DNA from: an uncultured cyanobacterium
GTDB lineage: Bacteria; Cyanobacteriota; Cyanobacteriia; Cyanobacteriales; Nostocaceae
Reading direction: 5' to 3'
Assembly: GCA_903903925.1 (NCBI GenBank)
Contig: CAIVAU010000224.1
Span: 1-33,378 of the forward strand
DNA: 33,378 bases
The notes under the pieces were generated by a model. That model saw nothing but the letters and a program-made list of their open reading frames with translations. It made no database searches and was not told the DNA's origin. The number at the start of each line of letters is the position of its first letter. Position 1 is the stretch's first letter. Positions 14,611 to 23,391 of the stretch are shown piece after piece. Position numbers and translations under genes: made by a program.

Positions 14611-16296
14611 TTAGTTATGCCGAGAATCACCCAGGTTTTTCGTGTACAGTGAGAACCCGATCGCATACCAAATTTGAGCAAATGTCTGTTTGTTAAGTTT
14701 TCCATGTTGTTGACCAGGAAACAGTTGATCAAATTTTTGATTTGTGTCTGTGTAGAGCTGATTGATTGTATATTTACCCAAGCGTCCTGCTTGCGCTTGC
14801 TGTTTCCAAAAATTGTAGTCTCTAGAACTATAACTTCCTAATTTACGACGAGTTTCTGTACTGAGGTTAGCTTGTTCTAATTTATTCAAAACTTCGTCAG
14901 CAATACTAACCCATTCATTCCGTAAAGCAGTATCTTCGGGGCTACTTGTAAGGCTACGCCCTCGTGCTGATGGATTTTTAGTATAAAAAATATCATTAAC
15001 TGTGAGATTAAAAAAACCGTTGGGAATTTCTAGCTGTTGACGGCGACTTAAAATTTGGCTGATACGACTTGTGTCCTGATTGTTTGATGGTTTGCTGGGG
15101 CTGGGGGAACCTGAAGCTGAGATTTTTGGTTCAGGCAGAAAAGATACGCTATGAAGAGCGGCAGTGACTAGCATCCAAGTACCAGCAAAAGTCAAAATAA
15201 CTACACTCGACCCTATCAGACTTAAAGCAAAAGAACGCAGCCAAGCAGGTAAAGTTGCTGATCGAGCAATGATTTGTGTTTTACTTTGAAGTTGACTCGC
15301 AACCGCATTGACTCGTTGTCGCCCAGGCGCAACTACTAGGGTCTTGATCTTGGTGATCTGAGAATTTACGAGTTTGATAGGGGAGGAGGACTGTAAATCT
15401 TTGAGGACTTCATCAGCTTTTTGGTAGCGATCATTCGGTTTATCAGCTAGCATCTTTTTTAACACAGCTTCCAGTTTAGAGCCGACTTTGATTTCCTGTC
15501 CCCAGCGCCAAGTCGCCTGATAACTGTCGTAGAGGTCTTGCGGTTCTTTACCAGTCAACAATACCAACACTGTCACAGCTAAAGAATACAAATCGCTACA
15601 GGGAAACACATTCCCCTGTCGAAGCTGTTCCTCTGGTGCATACCCCTTTTTCCCCAACAAAGTGCGATTTCCCGCCAGTTGAGTCAACCAAAAACCCTTA
15701 ATAGCTGGCAATTGCTTCACACCGCCAAAGTCAATCAAGACTGGTAGATGATCAGAAGACCGCAAAATCAAATTATCAGGAGAGATATCGCGGTGAACAA
15801 CATCTAGGGAATGGATGTAAGACAATACAGGCAAAATGTGTTGCAGCAGATCTATCACTTCCTCCTCGCTAAAACTCCTCCCTTGACTTTTTTCCAACAA
15901 CTGTAAATAGTTGTCACCCTCTACATAGTCTTGCACTAAAAAGAAAAAATCCGCGTTGTTTAACTTGACTTGCAGCGAGGCGTAAAAGCACGGAATTTGC
16001 GGATGCTGAAGTTTTTTCAAGATATGCGCTTCTCTCTCAAACAGTTCTTTAGCTTTTTGTAAATTCTGCTGTGCTTCCACTTGAGGTGCAAATTCCTTCA
16101 GCACACACTTTCGCTGGGATTGATTCAGATCCTCAGCTAAATACGTGCGTCCAAAACCGCCCTGTCCTAGTAGACGTACAATTCGATAGCGGTTCTCTAC
16201 AATTTGCCCTGCACAAAGAGGTAATGGCTCACCACACTGACTGCAAAAGCGGCTACTATCATTATTTGCGTGTTGTTTACTGCAATGAACTTGCAT
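14611..16296 (-). CDS. Membrane-anchored serine/threonine protein kinase with N-terminal zinc-ribbon-like motif
   Basis: A 561-residue kinase. It opens with C5-x3-H9-x8-C18-x2-C21, a probable zinc-binding finger. The kinase domain (about 36-303) has the Gly loop LGQGGFGRTYLAEDL, the ATP lysine K67 in VLKEF, the catalytic loop H168-R-D-I-S-P-D-N175, D189-F-G and the YAPEE (219-223) segment. A basic linker leads to one membrane segment (354-380), then a Ser/Pro-rich stretch and a C-terminal region of about 160 residues (ILSRRQQLEIPNGFFNLTVND onward) that would be outside the cytoplasm and may be a sensor. The active-site residues are intact. It is a single gene; substrate unknown. The ATG at 16296 gives the Cys finger at the start, as in related cyanobacterial kinases. 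Confidence 0.92.
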   Translation of the reverse strand: MQVHCSKQHANNDSSRFCSQCGEPLPLCAGQIVENRYRIVRLLGQGGFGRTYLAEDLNQSQRKCVLKEFAPQVEAQQNLQKAKELFEREAHILKKLQHPQIPCFYASLQVKLNNADFFFLVQDYVEGDNYLQLLEKSQGRSFSEEEVIDLLQHILPVLSYIHSLDVVHRDISPDNLILRSSDHLPVLIDFGGVKQLPAIKGFWLTQLAGNRTLLGKKGYAPEEQLRQGNVFPCSDLYSLAVTVLVLLTGKEPQDLYDSYQATWRWGQEIKVGSKLEAVLKKMLADKPNDRYQKADEVLKDLQSSSPIKLVNSQITKIKTLVVAPGRQRVNAVASQLQSKTQIIARSATLPAWLRSFALSLIGSSVVILTFAGTWMLVTAALHSVSFLPEPKISASGSPSPSKPSNNQDTSRISQILSRRQQLEIPNGFFNLTVNDIFYTKNPSARGRSLTSSPEDTALRNEWVSIADEVLNKLEQANLSTETRRKLGSYSSRDYNFWKQQAQAGRLGKYTINQLYTDTNQKFDQLFPGQQHGKLNKQTFAQIWYAIGFSLYTKNLGDSRHN

Positions 16297-16535
16297 GATG
16301 CTGAAGGATGAATCAGGGGTTTTATAAGTTGCTACAACGTAAGGAATCCATTTTACGCAAATTTTTCACATCAGGGAGGGGTTCCCCTCTCACAAGGGTA
16401 GGTTTTTTACATCCCGGTTGAGGCAAGACTTGGGGGATGAGAAGACAGGTAGACAAGGAAGAATTTTAAATTCAAAATGTGCCCATTATATTGCCAAAAA
16501 CGAGAAAATAGAGAAAAATAGGCAAAGTTTTAGCA

Positions 16536-18107
16536 ATGCAGGTAGAAAAACAGCACCGTGCAATTACGACATTTGAAGAGTTCTTAACGACACCTCTAGA
16601 AACACTGCTACAACGGCATTTAAACACTGATACTTCTGCCGCCGCTTTGGCGTTATTTCACCAAGTAGCTGCGACTGTACCTGCTTACAAGACTTTTTTG
16701 GCACAACAGGCGATAGACCCAACTCAATACGAAAACTTTGAGGATTTCCAAACACTACCGCTTCTGACAAAAGAAAATTACCTCTTGTGTCATCCTCTCC
16801 CTAACTTGTGCCGTCACGGTCAGTTAGAAACGTGTGACATGATCGCTGCTTCTTCCGGTTCTACGGGAAAACCCACATTTTGGCCCCGTTTTTTTGCCGA
16901 TGAAATGCAAATTGCTGTCCGCTTTGAGCAGATATTTCATGACAGTTTTTATGCAGATACTAGACGCACACTGGCTGTAATTTGTTTTGCTTTAGGAACT
17001 TGGGTAGGTGGAATGTTTACAACCAATTGCTGTCGCTATGTTGCCAGCAAAGGTTATCCTATAACTCTAATTACTCCTGGTAACAACAAAGAAGAAATTT
17101 TGCGAGTTGTGCAAGAACTTGGTTCGGCTTTTGAGCAAGTTGTCCTATTAGGATACCCACCATTTCTTAAAGATGTGATTGATACTGGTATTGCCCGTGG
17201 GATTGAATGGCAAAGATATCAGATCAAGTTGGTCATGGCGGGAGAAGTGTTCAGCGAGGAATGGCGTAGTTTAGTTGGCGAAAGGGTTGGTTCACAAAAT
17301 GCTTGCTACGACTCTGCATCACTCTATGGTACGGCAGATGCGGGTGTCTTAGGCAATGAAACACCTTTGAGTATTTGCATTCGGCGGTTTTTGGCAAATC
17401 ATCCAGATGCAGCGCGTGCTTTGTTCGGGGAATCTCGTTTACCGACACTGGTACAGTATGATCCCCTAAGTCGCTTTTTTGAAGTTAAGGATGGCACTTT
17501 GCTTTTTTCTGGCGACAATGGCATCCCCTTGATACGTTATAACATCTTGGATACCGGGGGGATAATTAGTTATGATGCCATGCTGAAGTTTTTGGCAGAA
17601 TGGGGGTTTGATCCAGTGGCAGAAATGCAAAATTATTGCGGTACAATCCATCCGCAAGATGTAGAGACTCTAACTATAACATCTCTACAAAATGTGCCAG
17701 CCCTAGTTAGAGGAATTCGTTCTTTACCTTTTGTCTATGTTTTTGGACGCTCTAATTTTACAGTTTCTTACTTTGGTGCGAATATCTATCCAGAAAATGT
17801 GACGGTGGGATTAGAGCAATCAGTTATTAGAGAATGGGTGACAGGTAAGTTTGTTTTGCAAGTGCAGGAAGATGCAGATCAGAACCGATTTTTATCTGTG
17901 GTTGTGGAGTTAGCACCCCTAGTAGAAGGTAGTGAAGAAAAAAGACAAGTTATCGCATCTTCCATACTCTCCCAACTTAAGCGACTCAACAGCGAATTTG
18001 CTAATTACGTTCCCGCAGATTACCAAATGCCGCAAGTGACTTTAGCGCCAATCGGCGATCCGGAATATTTTCCTGTTGGGGTCAAGCATCGTTACACCCG
18101 GAAGTAG
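16536..18107 (+). CDS. PaaK-like adenylate-forming enzyme (phenylacetate-CoA ligase family)
   Basis: A 523-residue protein of the PaaK branch of AMP-forming ligases. Visible signatures are the P-loop-like AASSGSTGKPTFWPR (104-118), VMAGEVFSEEW, the YGTADAG box where PaaK enzymes have YG..E, SGDNGIPLIRYNILDTGG around the ribose-binding Asp, and a C-terminal small domain with KHRYTRK at the very end that could hold the catalytic lysine. PaaK members activate carboxylic acids to acyl-AMP and CoA thioesters; the substrate cannot be told here, as no other aromatic-acid gene is near. Compared with a typical PaaK of about 430 residues it is longer, mainly in the C-terminal half. Gene-specific promoter not identified. 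GGAGTGTGGGG repeats follow the stop. Confidence 0.82.
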   Translation: MQVEKQHRAITTFEEFLTTPLETLLQRHLNTDTSAAALALFHQVAATVPAYKTFLAQQAIDPTQYENFEDFQTLPLLTKENYLLCHPLPNLCRHGQLETCDMIAASSGSTGKPTFWPRFFADEMQIAVRFEQIFHDSFYADTRRTLAVICFALGTWVGGMFTTNCCRYVASKGYPITLITPGNNKEEILRVVQELGSAFEQVVLLGYPPFLKDVIDTGIARGIEWQRYQIKLVMAGEVFSEEWRSLVGERVGSQNACYDSASLYGTADAGVLGNETPLSICIRRFLANHPDAARALFGESRLPTLVQYDPLSRFFEVKDGTLLFSGDNGIPLIRYNILDTGGIISYDAMLKFLAEWGFDPVAEMQNYCGTIHPQDVETLTITSLQNVPALVRGIRSLPFVYVFGRSNFTVSYFGANIYPENVTVGLEQSVIREWVTGKFVLQVQEDADQNRFLSVVVELAPLVEGSEEKRQVIASSILSQLKRLNSEFANYVPADYQMPQVTLAPIGDPEYFPVGVKHRYTRK

Positions 18108-18229
18108 GAGTGTGGGGAGGGGGGGGAGTGAGAAATTCGGAACTTGATACCAGCTAAACATTTAAAAAACCCCGCCCAAATCAACATCTGAACGGGTATC
18201 TGATCTGAAAAACTCCAATGGCTAATAAC

Positions 18230-19039
18230 TTATAAGTTAGGAGGCAAAATCACTTTATCAATGATATGGACAACGCCATTACTAGCTTTGAGATCTGCCT
18301 GAGTCACCTTAGCGTCGTTTACCATCACTCCATTTTTCCCATCAACTTTGACATTGATCGGACTACCTTCAACACTTTTTACTCCACCAGACTTCAAATC
18401 GCTGGAGAACACCTTACTAGGTACTACATGATAAGTTAAAATCTTGACCAGCACTTCTTTATTCTCTGGCTTAAACAATTCTGTCACAGCATCTTGAGGT
18501 AATTCCCCAAATGCTGCATCAGTGGGTGCGAATAGGGTGAAAGGACCTTTGCCTTTCAAGGTTTCTACTAACCCAGCTGCTTTCAATGCTTGCGCTAGCT
18601 TTTTCAATTGACCGTTTGACTGCACCAGCGCCACCACATCTTTACCCCCTCTACCTGAAGATGGAGATGGCAAAGGTTTTTCGGTTCCTGCTGGAGTGGG
18701 TGTGGTTTCACCGGGTGCAATACGACTGCGATTATAAGGAGGTTCGTTAAAAATACTGGGGCTAGGATTTAGTAACCTGCCACCACTACCACTGTTTTGC
18801 TGTGCTACCTGCTGTGTTTGTAGCTGGGGATTTTTCTTAACTGCATCTGACCCAGGTTCACTAGATTGAGTGTTTGCCAGAAGGGTTTGGCTGCGGTTAT
18901 GGGTCGCCTCTGTGACTATACTGGAGTAGGGATTTAAAACCTCATTTGCTCCAGATGGTAAACCCATTAGGAAACCAACGCTCGTTACTCCGATTATACT
19001 GACTGATCTGGTCAGCCAATTGCTATTATTTAGCTTCAT
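18230..19039 (-). CDS. Secreted fasciclin (FAS1) domain protein
   Basis: A 269-residue protein with a signal peptide or anchor at residues 1-31. Residues 35-55 and 90-110 are an internal duplication (LNPYSSIVTEATHNRSQ and LNPSPSIFNEPPYNRSR), separated by a Gln/Ser-rich stretch; a Pro/Ser linker leads to one FAS1 domain (132-268). FAS1 signatures H1 (FTLFAPTDAAFGELP, 167-181) and H2 (GVVHIIDKVILPPNL) are complete. FAS1 proteins act in cell adhesion and the extracellular matrix. The gene is divergent from the GST gene at 19282 and ends near the convergent PaaK-like gene. Confidence 0.92.
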   Translation of the reverse strand: MKLNNSNWLTRSVSIIGVTSVGFLMGLPSGANEVLNPYSSIVTEATHNRSQTLLANTQSSEPGSDAVKKNPQLQTQQVAQQNSGSGGRLLNPSPSIFNEPPYNRSRIAPGETTPTPAGTEKPLPSPSSGRGGKDVVALVQSNGQLKKLAQALKAAGLVETLKGKGPFTLFAPTDAAFGELPQDAVTELFKPENKEVLVKILTYHVVPSKVFSSDLKSGGVKSVEGSPINVKVDGKNGVMVNDAKVTQADLKASNGVVHIIDKVILPPNL

Positions 19040-19128
19040 AAATTTTATTTTGCTTTCCTGTCCACACCTTACATAAAGACTTATAACATTTTGCTACACA
19101 CAAAATCTAACTCAAGAACTAAGATTTT

Positions 19129-19174
19129 TTTGCATTCTATGTGAGATTGCATATAATCCCTTGATCTATCAAGG
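19129..19174 (+). promoter_or_regulatory. Promoter and overlapping operator-like palindrome for the GST gene
   Basis: TTTGCA (19129-19134), a 17-bp spacer and a perfect TATAAT (19152-19157) form a sigma-70-type promoter pointing at the gene at 19282. Two bases after the -10 box begins the palindrome CCTTGAT-CT-ATCAAGG (19159-19174), lying over the expected transcription start, where a repressor would block the promoter. No experimental data; the palindrome could also form an RNA hairpin at the 5' end. Confidence 0.55.
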
Positions 19175-19281
19175 ATTTTAGGTGGATAATTCTGTGGATC
19201 TTCATCCAAAATTGGTATCAGCATATTTATCGAAGATACAATTGTAAAAGCGACAAATAAATCAAGGATGGGGACTGAAAG

Positions 19282-20079
19282 ATGCTGGAATTGTACCAAT
19301 TTGAACTCTCTCAATACTCAGAAAAAGTGCGCCTAATCCTTGACTATAAAGGTTTGGAGTACCGCAAAATTGAAGTGACACCTGGAGTTGGACAAGTAGA
19401 ATTATTCCGCATGACTGGTCAAGGGCAAGTACCAGTACTCAAGGATGGTCATAGATATATAGTCGATTCTACAGAAATAGCCAAGTATTTAGATTCTCAG
19501 TACCCAGAGCGTCCATTGATACCACAAAACTCAAAAGAACGGGGTTTATGCTTAATGATGGAAGAATGGGCAGATGAATCAATCGGGATCAAAGGTCGGA
19601 AAGCACTATTTTCTGCAATAAGTCAAGATCAGAGTTACCGTAAATCCCTATTACCCGCCACTACACCAGATGTACTCAAAACGCTGGTGCAAGGAGTACC
19701 CAACGAAATCCTGCAATTTTTGGGTTTTGGCGTAGGTTATACTCCAGATGTAGTGCGCAGTGCGATCGCCGACTTGAAGCAAGATTTGGAAGCCTTAACA
19801 CTACTGTTGGCAGATAGTCCGTATTTGGTGGGAGATGAACCTAGCTTAGCGGACTTCGCAGTAGCAGGGTTATCAATCCTACTGAAGTTTCCTGACGGGC
19901 CCTATTTGGACTTGCCAGTAGCTTTGAGAGGTAAAGGAGTACCGGAATTGGCAGATAATCCTATGTACGAACCATTTTTTAGCTGGCGCGATCGCCTCTA
20001 CGCTCAATTTCGCAAACCATTAATAGACTCTACCACAATAGAAAGTCCAACTGCTCCGACCTTAATTCAGATAGAGTAA
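19282..20079 (+). CDS. Glutathione S-transferase family protein
   Basis: A 265-residue protein. The N-terminal thioredoxin-like domain (1-75) reads MLELYQFELSQYSEKVRLIL, with QVPVL carrying the cis-Pro and VDSTEIAKYLDSQYPERPLIP with the glutathione-binding Asp-Ser. The C-terminal helical domain ends SPYLVGDEPSLADFAVAGLS, the usual GST N-capping box region. It probably conjugates or reduces electrophiles with glutathione, a detoxification role. Its length, about 40 residues more than many GSTs, comes from helices in the middle (WADESIGIKGRKAL to GFGVGYTPDVV), seen in a cyanobacterial subgroup. The promoter and a palindrome upstream suggest regulation. A ribosome-binding site is weak (GGGGACTGAAAG). 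Confidence 0.9.
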   Translation: MLELYQFELSQYSEKVRLILDYKGLEYRKIEVTPGVGQVELFRMTGQGQVPVLKDGHRYIVDSTEIAKYLDSQYPERPLIPQNSKERGLCLMMEEWADESIGIKGRKALFSAISQDQSYRKSLLPATTPDVLKTLVQGVPNEILQFLGFGVGYTPDVVRSAIADLKQDLEALTLLLADSPYLVGDEPSLADFAVAGLSILLKFPDGPYLDLPVALRGKGVPELADNPMYEPFFSWRDRLYAQFRKPLIDSTTIESPTAPTLIQIE

Positions 20080-20091
20080 TTAATAGTTAGG

Positions 20092-20200
20092 AGTTAGGAG
20101 TTGGTGGTTATTCGTAATTTTTAGCAACTAACAACCAACAACGAATAACCAACAACTAAAAACTAATGACTAAAAACTAACAACTAACCAACAATTAATA
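20092..20200. repeat. Degenerate GTTAGGAGTTAGG / CAACTAAC short repeats
   Basis: GTTAGGA heptamers start right after the GST stop, followed by a long run of CAACTAACAACCAAC-type units on the opposite strand. The 3' part abuts the start of the HerA-like gene, so its ribosome-binding site is not obvious. Confidence 0.7.
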
Positions 20201-20209
20201 ACAAATGAA

Positions 20210-21940
20210 ATGAATTTGGGACAGCCATTAGGTTCAGTAATACAAGGTTCTCTCACCGGGGGATTAGAAGTACGATTGCACCCTGATGTCTCTGTTGAAG
20301 ACATGCGGGTTGGTAAATTTCTGGTTGTGCAAGGGGTGCGATCGCGTTTTTTCTGTATGCTAACAGACGTGACGCTGGGAACTGCTAACCAACGAATTAT
20401 GGCTAATCCTCCTAATTGGGAAGACACTTTTTTGCGAGAAGTTTTAGCTGGAGGTGGGACATACGGGATGATCAACCTCGCACCAATGTTGATGTTTACC
20501 CCTGAAGATCATGAATCTTATTCTCAGACCAACGGCAAATCAGTAAATCCCTTTGTACCATCAATGACCGGTTTGGCATCATTTCAGCCGCAAACTAGCA
20601 CGACGATGGAATTGTTGCCAGTTAAAACTATACCTAGCCACTTTAGTCAAGTTTACGAAGCCAGTATAGACGACTTTCGCCGAGTATTTGGTTGGGAAGA
20701 CGACCCACAAAGAAAAAATTTCTCTATCGGTCAACCATTGGATATGAATGTACCGATCTGTATCGATTTGAACCGCTTTGTAGAACGTAGCAACGGTGTT
20801 TTTGGTAAATCAGGGACAGGTAAATCCTTTTTAACACGGTTACTTTTAGCGGGAACAATCCGCAAAAACGCAGCGGTAAATTTGATTTTTGATATGCATT
20901 CTGAGTATGGCTGGGAAGCCGTTTCCGAAGGTAAACAATTTAGTACTGTTAAAGGCTTAAAGCAACTCTTTCCGAACCAAGTTGAAGTATACACCCTTGA
21001 TCCTGACTCTACACGCCGTCGGGGTGTGCGTAATGCACAAGAACTTTATCTCAGTTACGACCAAATTGAAGTAGAAGATATTAAGTTATGCAGTCGAGAT
21101 TTAGGACTCTCGGAAGCTAGCATAGATAATGCAAACATCCTGTACGCCGAGTTTGGTAAGTCTTGGATTCTCCAGTTGTTGAATATGACCAACGAAGAAA
21201 TTAAGCTGTTCTGCGAGGAGAAGCGGGGACACCAAGGTTCGATTACGGCGTTGCAACGCAAACTCCTACGGTTGGATAGTCTAAAGTATATGCGGGCAGC
21301 TTGTCCACAGAATTACGTGAATCAAATGTTGCGTTCCCTAGAAGCAGGTAAGAATATTGTTGTCGAATTCGGTTCTCAGTCGAATCTGCTGTCTTATATG
21401 TTGGTGACGAATATGATTACCCGCCGAATTCACCAACATTATGTTAGCAAAGCAGAAAAGTTTTTGCAGACGAAAAACCCTAGCGATCGCCCAACGCAAC
21501 TCATGATTACCATTGAGGAAGCACACCGCTTCCTCGACTCAGCAGTGGTTCAAAGTACTATCTTTGGGACAATTGCCCGTGAAATGCGGAAATACTTTGT
21601 CACACTCTTGGTGGTAGATCAACGTCCATCAGGCATAGATAATGAAGTTATGTCCCAAATTGGTACGCGCATCACCGCCTTGCTGAACGATGAAAAAGAT
21701 ATTGACGCAATTTTCACCGGTGTATCTGGTGGAGGCGCTTTGCGATCTGTGTTGGCAAAGTTAGACTCAAAGCAACAAGCCTTAGTATTAGGTCACGCTG
21801 TTCCGATGCCAGTCGTGGTGCGTACTCGTCCTTACGATACAGCTTTTTACGAAGAAATTGGCGATGCGGCATGGGAAGAAAAGCCAGATGCAGAAGTGTT
21901 CGCTGCTGCGGAACTAGCCAAAGCAGATCTCGGTTTTTAG
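20210..21940 (+). CDS. HerA-like ATPase (HAS-barrel, DUF87)
   Basis: A 576-residue protein. Residues 1-60 have the beta character of a HAS barrel (GSVIQGSLTGGLEVRL, VRVGKFLVVQG-like). The ATPase domain has Walker A G199-KSGTGKS and LIFDMHSEYGWEA, Walker B LMITIEEAHRFLD followed by the sensor LVVDQRPSGIDNEVMSQIGTRI, as in HerA/FtsK-type ring ATPases. Archaeal and bacterial HerA moves along DNA during end resection with NurA, and related proteins occur in defence pairs; no NurA or SIR2 gene is adjacent here, so it acts alone or with distant partners. It is conserved-looking in length and composition with the host. The ATG at 20210 is preceded by short repeats rather than a clear ribosome-binding site. 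Confidence 0.86.
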   Translation: MNLGQPLGSVIQGSLTGGLEVRLHPDVSVEDMRVGKFLVVQGVRSRFFCMLTDVTLGTANQRIMANPPNWEDTFLREVLAGGGTYGMINLAPMLMFTPEDHESYSQTNGKSVNPFVPSMTGLASFQPQTSTTMELLPVKTIPSHFSQVYEASIDDFRRVFGWEDDPQRKNFSIGQPLDMNVPICIDLNRFVERSNGVFGKSGTGKSFLTRLLLAGTIRKNAAVNLIFDMHSEYGWEAVSEGKQFSTVKGLKQLFPNQVEVYTLDPDSTRRRGVRNAQELYLSYDQIEVEDIKLCSRDLGLSEASIDNANILYAEFGKSWILQLLNMTNEEIKLFCEEKRGHQGSITALQRKLLRLDSLKYMRAACPQNYVNQMLRSLEAGKNIVVEFGSQSNLLSYMLVTNMITRRIHQHYVSKAEKFLQTKNPSDRPTQLMITIEEAHRFLDSAVVQSTIFGTIAREMRKYFVTLLVVDQRPSGIDNEVMSQIGTRITALLNDEKDIDAIFTGVSGGGALRSVLAKLDSKQQALVLGHAVPMPVVVRTRPYDTAFYEEIGDAAWEEKPDAEVFAAAELAKADLGF

Positions 21941-21990
21941 GCTTTTGGACGAATAAATAACCATAACTGTTTGTCGTCGCACTAAAAAAT

Positions 21991-22017
21991 TTAAGAAACT
22001 TAAGAAACTTAAAAAAC
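21991..22017 (+). repeat. Three tandem 9-bp units before ccmK
   Basis: TTAAGAAAC, TTAAGAAAC, TTAAAAAAC in direct tandem, 55-80 bp upstream of the ccmK start. Possible protein-binding iterons or a recent slippage product. Confidence 0.75.
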
Positions 22018-22028
22018 ACGTCAGTCTT

Positions 22029-22060
22029 CCTGCAATAATTTAGATATGACACATTGCAGG
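22029..22060 (+). promoter_or_regulatory. Inverted repeat overlapping the ccmK ribosome-binding site
   Basis: CCTGCAAT (22029-22036) and ATTGCAGG (22053-22060) form a perfect 8-bp inverted repeat with a 16-nt loop. The 3' arm overlaps the probable Shine-Dalgarno AGGGGA, so folding could hide it; alternatively it is an operator. Confidence 0.5.
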
Positions 22061-22071
22061 GGATTTAACTC

Positions 22072-22398
22072 ATGGGATATGCGGTTGGGATGGTTGAGGT
22101 GCGAGGATTACCTCCAGCACTTGCAGTTGCTGATGTGATGTGTAAAGCTGCCCGTGTCACTTTAGTGGAAATGGAAAAGGTCAGTGGGGCTTATGTCACT
22201 ATCGTCGTCCGAGGTGATGTCTCGGCAGTTAAAATCGCAGTCGAAGCAGGAATGGAAGCGGCTAAGAAAATGCATCCTCACAAAGAGGGCGATAAACTGT
22301 TCCTCTCATCTCATTACATTCCACGACCCAACGAGAATTTGATGGCGGTGTTACCAATAGATTTCAACGACGAAATTGCCGATTCTGATCAGACGTAA
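22072..22398 (+). CDS. ccmK: Carboxysome shell protein, CcmK-type BMC hexamer, solitary and divergent
   Basis: A 108-residue single BMC domain protein: GYAVGMVEVRGLPPALAVADVMCKAARVTLV, then VTIVVRGDVSAVKIAVEAGM and HYIPRPNENLMAVLPI. It should form the hexamers that tile the carboxysome shell. In CcmK2/CcmK1 the pore segment after EK is IGSG-R; here it is E-K-V-S-G-A-Y, so the pore edge differs. The gene stands alone, away from a ccmKLMNO cluster and from a ccmK3-ccmK4 pair. It may be one of the minor paralogs described in heterocystous cyanobacteria (CcmK5/CcmK6 classes), but the exact class needs a tree. An acidic tail (DFNDEIADSDQT) closes the protein. Confidence 0.88.
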   Translation: MGYAVGMVEVRGLPPALAVADVMCKAARVTLVEMEKVSGAYVTIVVRGDVSAVKIAVEAGMEAAKKMHPHKEGDKLFLSSHYIPRPNENLMAVLPIDFNDEIADSDQT

Positions 22399-22581
22399 AT
22401 CTGAGGGTATAGGGCATTGGGTATTGGGTATTGGGGTGTGGGGTGTTTTTATTTTTAACTTTTTATTTTTGACTTCCCGCAGTGTGGGTGGTGCACGACC
22501 CGTGGAGCTTGAAAAGTTACAATAAAATCATCCCTCTCCAAAAGAGATTATTTCTAATCTGGAAACACACTGGAGACTCAA

Positions 22582-23178
22582 ATGACCACAGCAACAATCG
22601 CACTACCCACAAAGGAATTACCCCTGCTGTTTGAGGGACTGACTTGGAGAGAGTTCAAAGCAGTTGAGCAATTGTTAGACCGTCCTGGATATCGGCTTTC
22701 TTTTTTGGATGGAGTTTTGGAGATTCGACGAATGCCAGGTGAACCCCACGAAACTGTTAAGAAGCGAATTTCCGCTTTATTAGAACAATACTTGCTAATG
22801 GCAGGGTTTGACTTTACCCCAACCGGTTCTATGACCCTGGAAAGTGAAGCGGGTGCTGTCAAGCGAGAAGCTGATGAATCTTATAAACTTGCCCCAGGTC
22901 GAGTGCGTCCCGACCTGGCAATCGAAGTGGTGTTTACCAGTGGCGGGATCAACAAACTGGAGGCATATAAGCGACTGAAGATTCCGGAAGTGTGGTTTTG
23001 GGAAGACGGCGTGTTAGATGTTTATCACCTGCGCTTAGAGGGAAAGGTGGTGGAATATCAACGGATTTCAGGTAGTGAGGAGGTTAAAGGGATCGATCTG
23101 GAGTTATTCTTACGTTGCATCAATATGGTGAATCACGTGGATGCTATCAAGACATTCCAACAGGCGCTTCAGAAATAG
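22582..23178 (+). CDS. Uma2-family (DUF820) putative PD-(D/E)XK endonuclease
   Basis: A 198-residue protein of the Uma2 family, which is greatly expanded in cyanobacteria. Signatures are LTWREFKAVEQLL, YRLSFLDGVLEIRRMPGEPHE, then RVRPDLAIEVVFTSGGINKLEAYKRLKIPEVWFWEDG, where Asp, Glu and Lys form the PD-(D/E)XK nuclease-like site. Catalytic residues look complete. Actual function of the family is not settled; mobile-element or defence links are often proposed. It is a single gene whose stop is followed by a long heptamer array (23290-23391) after about 110 bp. The N-terminus (MTTATIALPTKELPLLFEGL) is typical of the family. Confidence 0.9.
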   Translation: MTTATIALPTKELPLLFEGLTWREFKAVEQLLDRPGYRLSFLDGVLEIRRMPGEPHETVKKRISALLEQYLLMAGFDFTPTGSMTLESEAGAVKREADESYKLAPGRVRPDLAIEVVFTSGGINKLEAYKRLKIPEVWFWEDGVLDVYHLRLEGKVVEYQRISGSEEVKGIDLELFLRCINMVNHVDAIKTFQQALQK

Positions 23179-23289
23179 CTAGTACCGCTCTTGCGTTCGT
23201 CAAAAGTCAAAAAAACAAAACTCCCCACTCCCCATGTTTCTTAGCAGCGCCGGCTGTGGGATGCACCACCCGTTATGAAAGAAACTCCT

Positions 23290-23391
23290 CCTATTCCCTG
23301 CTCCCTATTCCCTGCTCCCTGCTCCCTGCTCCCTGCTCCCTGCTCCCTGCTCCCTGCTCCCTGCTCCCTGCTCCCTGCTCCCTGCTCCCTC
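23290..23391. repeat. Heptanucleotide tandem repeat (CCCTGCT)n
   Basis: About fourteen units, the first few with variant CTATTCC, the rest perfect. On the minus strand it reads (AGCAGGG)n. This is a third heptamer family besides GGAGTCA and GTTAGGA. Frames through it stay open because seven is not a multiple of three and the unit contains no stop, which creates false ORFs on both strands. Confidence 0.95.

Noticed and set aside
23254..23270. GTGGGATGCACC near the Uma2 gene as a second copy of the 2390-2503 element
   Set aside because: Only one end-like sequence of about 11 bp is present, with no matching inverted end or target duplication nearby.
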